The translations under genes were made by a program, and so were the position numbers. This document shows positions 61,158-64,000 of a stretch of DNA of 64,000 nucleotides, one piece after another. Numbering within the stretch: the first letter of the stretch is position 1; the number at the start of each line of letters is the position of its first letter. The stretch comes from Aspidapion aeneum (taxonomy: Eukaryota > Arthropoda > Insecta > Coleoptera > Brentidae), in NCBI GenBank assembly GCA_963576565.1, contig OY755038.1:13655756-13719755 (forward strand), written 5' to 3'. The notes under the pieces were generated by a model. The model was not told the origin of the DNA, made no database searches, and was given only the letters and a program-made list of their open reading frames with translations.

Positions 61158-64000
61158 CTGCACAGACAGGGAGAGAGACAAGGGTCAGGACCGTGGCTCA
61201 GCGAGCTCGCGATTACATCCAAATTTAACTCCTTTTGTAGTTATTGCCGATTATTATTAAGCATCCTTCCTAGTAACAGTAAGCTATTTAATAAAAATAT
61301 CAAAATTGAAAAAAGTTTAAGGATCTGAACTAGTATTGCAATGTTGAACCTGAGTGAGTCTAGTTCACAGTACGAGGTGTCCCATTTTTGATAGTATCTG
61401 TCTATCTGCGCGATGGCGGTGGTGTAAAGTTAAATGAGTAAACAAAAATTTTAACGGGCAAATAATTCTCAACTGGGAGAACCTGCGCTTCTGATTTTTT
61501 AGGAAAAGGAGCCTACAGTAAGCTCTGGGATGCGTTATTCTGACATGTTTGGGAAGAAGGATACTGCCTTTTAAACATCCAATTTGTAGGACAAACGTAT
61601 TTTCAGGTTTAAAATTTATTTAAAATTAATCTATCTACAAAAATTTAGCCTGTTACTATAGGGTGAGTGTGGAATATTACTCAAAAATGTGATGCAATCA
61701 CCTCTAAAAATACTTTACAAAGCGTCATCAATTAAGTTAACCCTCTTAACCAAGACAGTTGGATAAATTATTCTTGGGTCGCATAAACTCAATAATATCT
61801 ACATCGTGTTTTGTTTCTTTTTCTAGGCGAATGCTTATAGGAGGAAGTGCTAATAGACTTAAAAAAACAAACATTAAACACCAGATACAATATGTTATTT
61901 CAAATCTAATAATTAATAGCCCTAAATAAATAGTTTAAATATGAAAATAATCCTAAACTGCTAAAAAATCTCAAGTCAAGTTACATATTTTACAATTACA
62001 TTTTTTCTATAATATTTGTTTAATTATCGAAGCAGGGAAACCATAATTTAGCTCCTTCTAATCATAGCAATAACTGTTAAGAAGTTAAGTCTCGATGTAT
62101 GCGCGAATGGATCAGCCGCACTACTTTAGCTTATATTCGAGGAAATCTCGCAAGATGAGGATGTGTTGGAGAGAGAGGGTCACGCGCGCTAGGCCGCTCG
62201 CACCACCTCACAGCTTTACCACCACTCCTCTACGGTGTCGACATCTATGAGCTTTAGTTGGTAATCTCTACATAAATATTTATTCCACCACCATTATTTT
62301 CTTCTTTTTTTAGAATATAATTTTGGTTTTAACAAATTTAACTTTAATAACAGCGAAACATGTTTATGAGAAATATTAGATATACCAATTAAAGCTCTCT
62401 TACATCATCTTTGGAACACACAATCAAGAAATTTATTTCCTAACTTAAGTGTAAATACCTAGTTCCCAAATTGTTGTCCAACAAAAAATTGTCGTATCCA
62501 GTGATCAAAAATAAGCGAAAATATCCTAATCAAAATCTTTTCAGAACAAGGTGTCAGACAACCTATATAATATGTTTTTTATCTCAATAAAAGGGGTAAA
62601 TATAACTCCTTGCGGGAATGATCTCTCTGAAAAGAACTAAATCGTCAAAAAGTGTCTCCCTCAAAAATCGAAATTTTCGGGGTTGATTATTGATTATTAT
62701 TTTAAAACACACTCAACAAAATTTTCTGGTTACTTTTGAAGTGATAAATTAATATATTTAAACCTAATTGAATAAATTTAAGCTGCATGTTCCCATAACT
62801 AATTTGGGAACGTACCTAAAACAAAACAGGTACCTACCTACCATCGATTGAACGATATATAATTAGACATGCTATATTGGAAAGGTACCTATAAATACTG
62901 GAAGTTTATGTCATTTTGAAATTAAAATTCGAAATCAAACCTTCAAAATGGCTACTTTTTAATAAATATTACAACAAATCTACTACTTTTACAAATTAAA
63001 CTACAAACTGCACACATATAGAATACAGGGATGTGACTTATTTTTTTTAAAGGGATAAGCGTGAATAATTGATTAGTTTCCTTGAGTATATGTGCCAAAG
63101 ATGATGTGAGTAAACCCGACAACACACGTATGCTATTTTAATCACGTACACAACTACTTCAAATTTTACTGTTTGAGGCGCTACCGCCGATTAAAAGGTC
63201 TCCCATCTTCAAGAACCTTAGGACTGGTCTCGTCACCATTTTCTCCAAAATGTGATACTTTTCTTTTACTTTAAAAATGGCGGCGAGATCGCCCCGAAAG
63301 GATTAAATCGGGAGAAAATGAGATACATATAAATCGGGGTATTGGTTGGGGAACTATCTAGGTATATTATTGTACATACAGTCACATACATTAAAACGCT
63401 ATCCTTAATACCTGTGTTAAATAGGCTTTATACAATCTTTTTAAGTTTTAGTACTCTTTGGTCTCCTTTTGCTATCATTTTTACAAGAGGTGAAATCAAA
63501 AAGGTATTAAAACAAGGGATTGTATGATGCCAGTTATTAAAGGATAGTATAAATTACATAAATTTTCAAGTGTATGGTTAAGTGTTAATAATTCAGGGTT
63601 TTAGCTAAGCAATGACTTGCCCATATTCTTTAAAAGAAACAATAAATGAATTGTCCAAAAACACGTTTTAGTTTACAAATAAAGTTTTTAGCATGAATTT
63701 TTTATATAAATGCTGCTTAACTTTCTGGAGATCCTCGAATTTGTGTAGATGAACGGTTGTTGAATGGCATGAATTATTAATGATAATAATATATATTTAA
63801 ATTTTAATAATTTGATTTGTTAATAAGGTAATTTATTATGGGATATTTTCGAAATTTTAATAAAAAACACTGTTCTAAGACTAATTCGATATTGTATCGA
63901 AATTAAAAAGATCTACATGGGATATTAAAATATCGAGTTTAAATTTTCGTTTATCACAAAATTGAAACTAGAAGAAAAAAGTCGTTAGGGTCATTCTTTT
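61158..64000. other. upstream brp intron, no coding feature seen
   Basis: No further exon of the N-terminal brp segment could be recognised. There is a slightly GC-richer stretch at about 62100-62230, and a short minus-strand open segment around 61385-61440 with no similarity I recognise. AT-rich elsewhere. Confidence 0.5.

Noticed and set aside
61385..61440. Possible upstream brp exon with IDRYYQKWDTSYCELDSL
   Set aside because: Open and flanked by AG and a weak GT, but no resemblance to any Brp or ELKS segment.

Overview
The window is AT-rich animal DNA, from an insect, and is occupied almost entirely by one gene on the minus strand: the active-zone scaffold bruchpilot (brp), the insect ELKS/CAST/ERC homologue. 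Nineteen coding exons can be placed from about 61.2 kb down to 3.3 kb. Every one has a recognisable splice acceptor and donor, and all intron phases match. Joined, they give 5,556 coding bases (1,851 residues plus stop) with no gap against the Drosophila protein as I remember it. The N-terminal exons (roughly the first 290 residues of the fly protein) and the promoter lie beyond base 64000. The gene order and protein fix 'insect'. The transposon-filled introns suggest a large genome, perhaps a beetle, but the order cannot be proved from this sequence.

The gene appears to have two 3' ends. A 36-nt terminal exon at 10230-10265 encodes AGPAGFLKSFF-stop, which is the C-terminus of the Drosophila Brp protein. 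Skipping it joins exon 15 to four further exons (10092 down to 3332) that encode the C-terminal half of ELKS/ERC, including DALEAAISEKDAHLALLE, followed by an acidic tail. At the other end, the 60921-61157 exon encodes the ELKS segment around DTKDARIATLERE. That segment is inserted between two codons that are adjacent in the fly protein, so it looks like an in-frame cassette exon.

Layout by region, plus-strand order. 1-600 is a decamer satellite. 1141-2451 is a derivative of an ISL2EU-like DNA transposon. 3332-3448 is the last brp exon. 3737-4452 is a foldback element, and 4470-6260 holds tandem repeats that run up to exon 18. 6.5-7.8 kb is an antisense LINE. 7.98-15.5 kb holds the exon-dense C-terminal half of brp, including a 2.1-kb coiled-coil exon. 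15.9-20.1 kb holds a TIR element, an hAT MITE, a 142-bp satellite and a long hairpin. 20.5-22.1 kb holds two exons. 22-31 kb is intron with a second ISL2EU-like copy and several MITEs. Exon 7 (31625-31765) sits between two palindromic MITEs. 33-38 kb holds a TIR element, degenerate tandem repeats and a foldback with a 9-bp target duplication. 38.6-40 kb is LINE material, then exons 6 and 5. 42-48 kb holds more foldbacks and the third ISL2EU-like copy, then exon 4. 48.5-50.7 kb holds two related foldbacks, then exon 3. 51-60.3 kb holds LINEs, SINEs, a Tc1 element, hAT MITEs and exon 2, followed by exon 1 at 61 kb. From 61.2 to 64 kb I see nothing coding.

No second host gene was found. All other long open frames are either repeats with no stop codons or transposon remnants.
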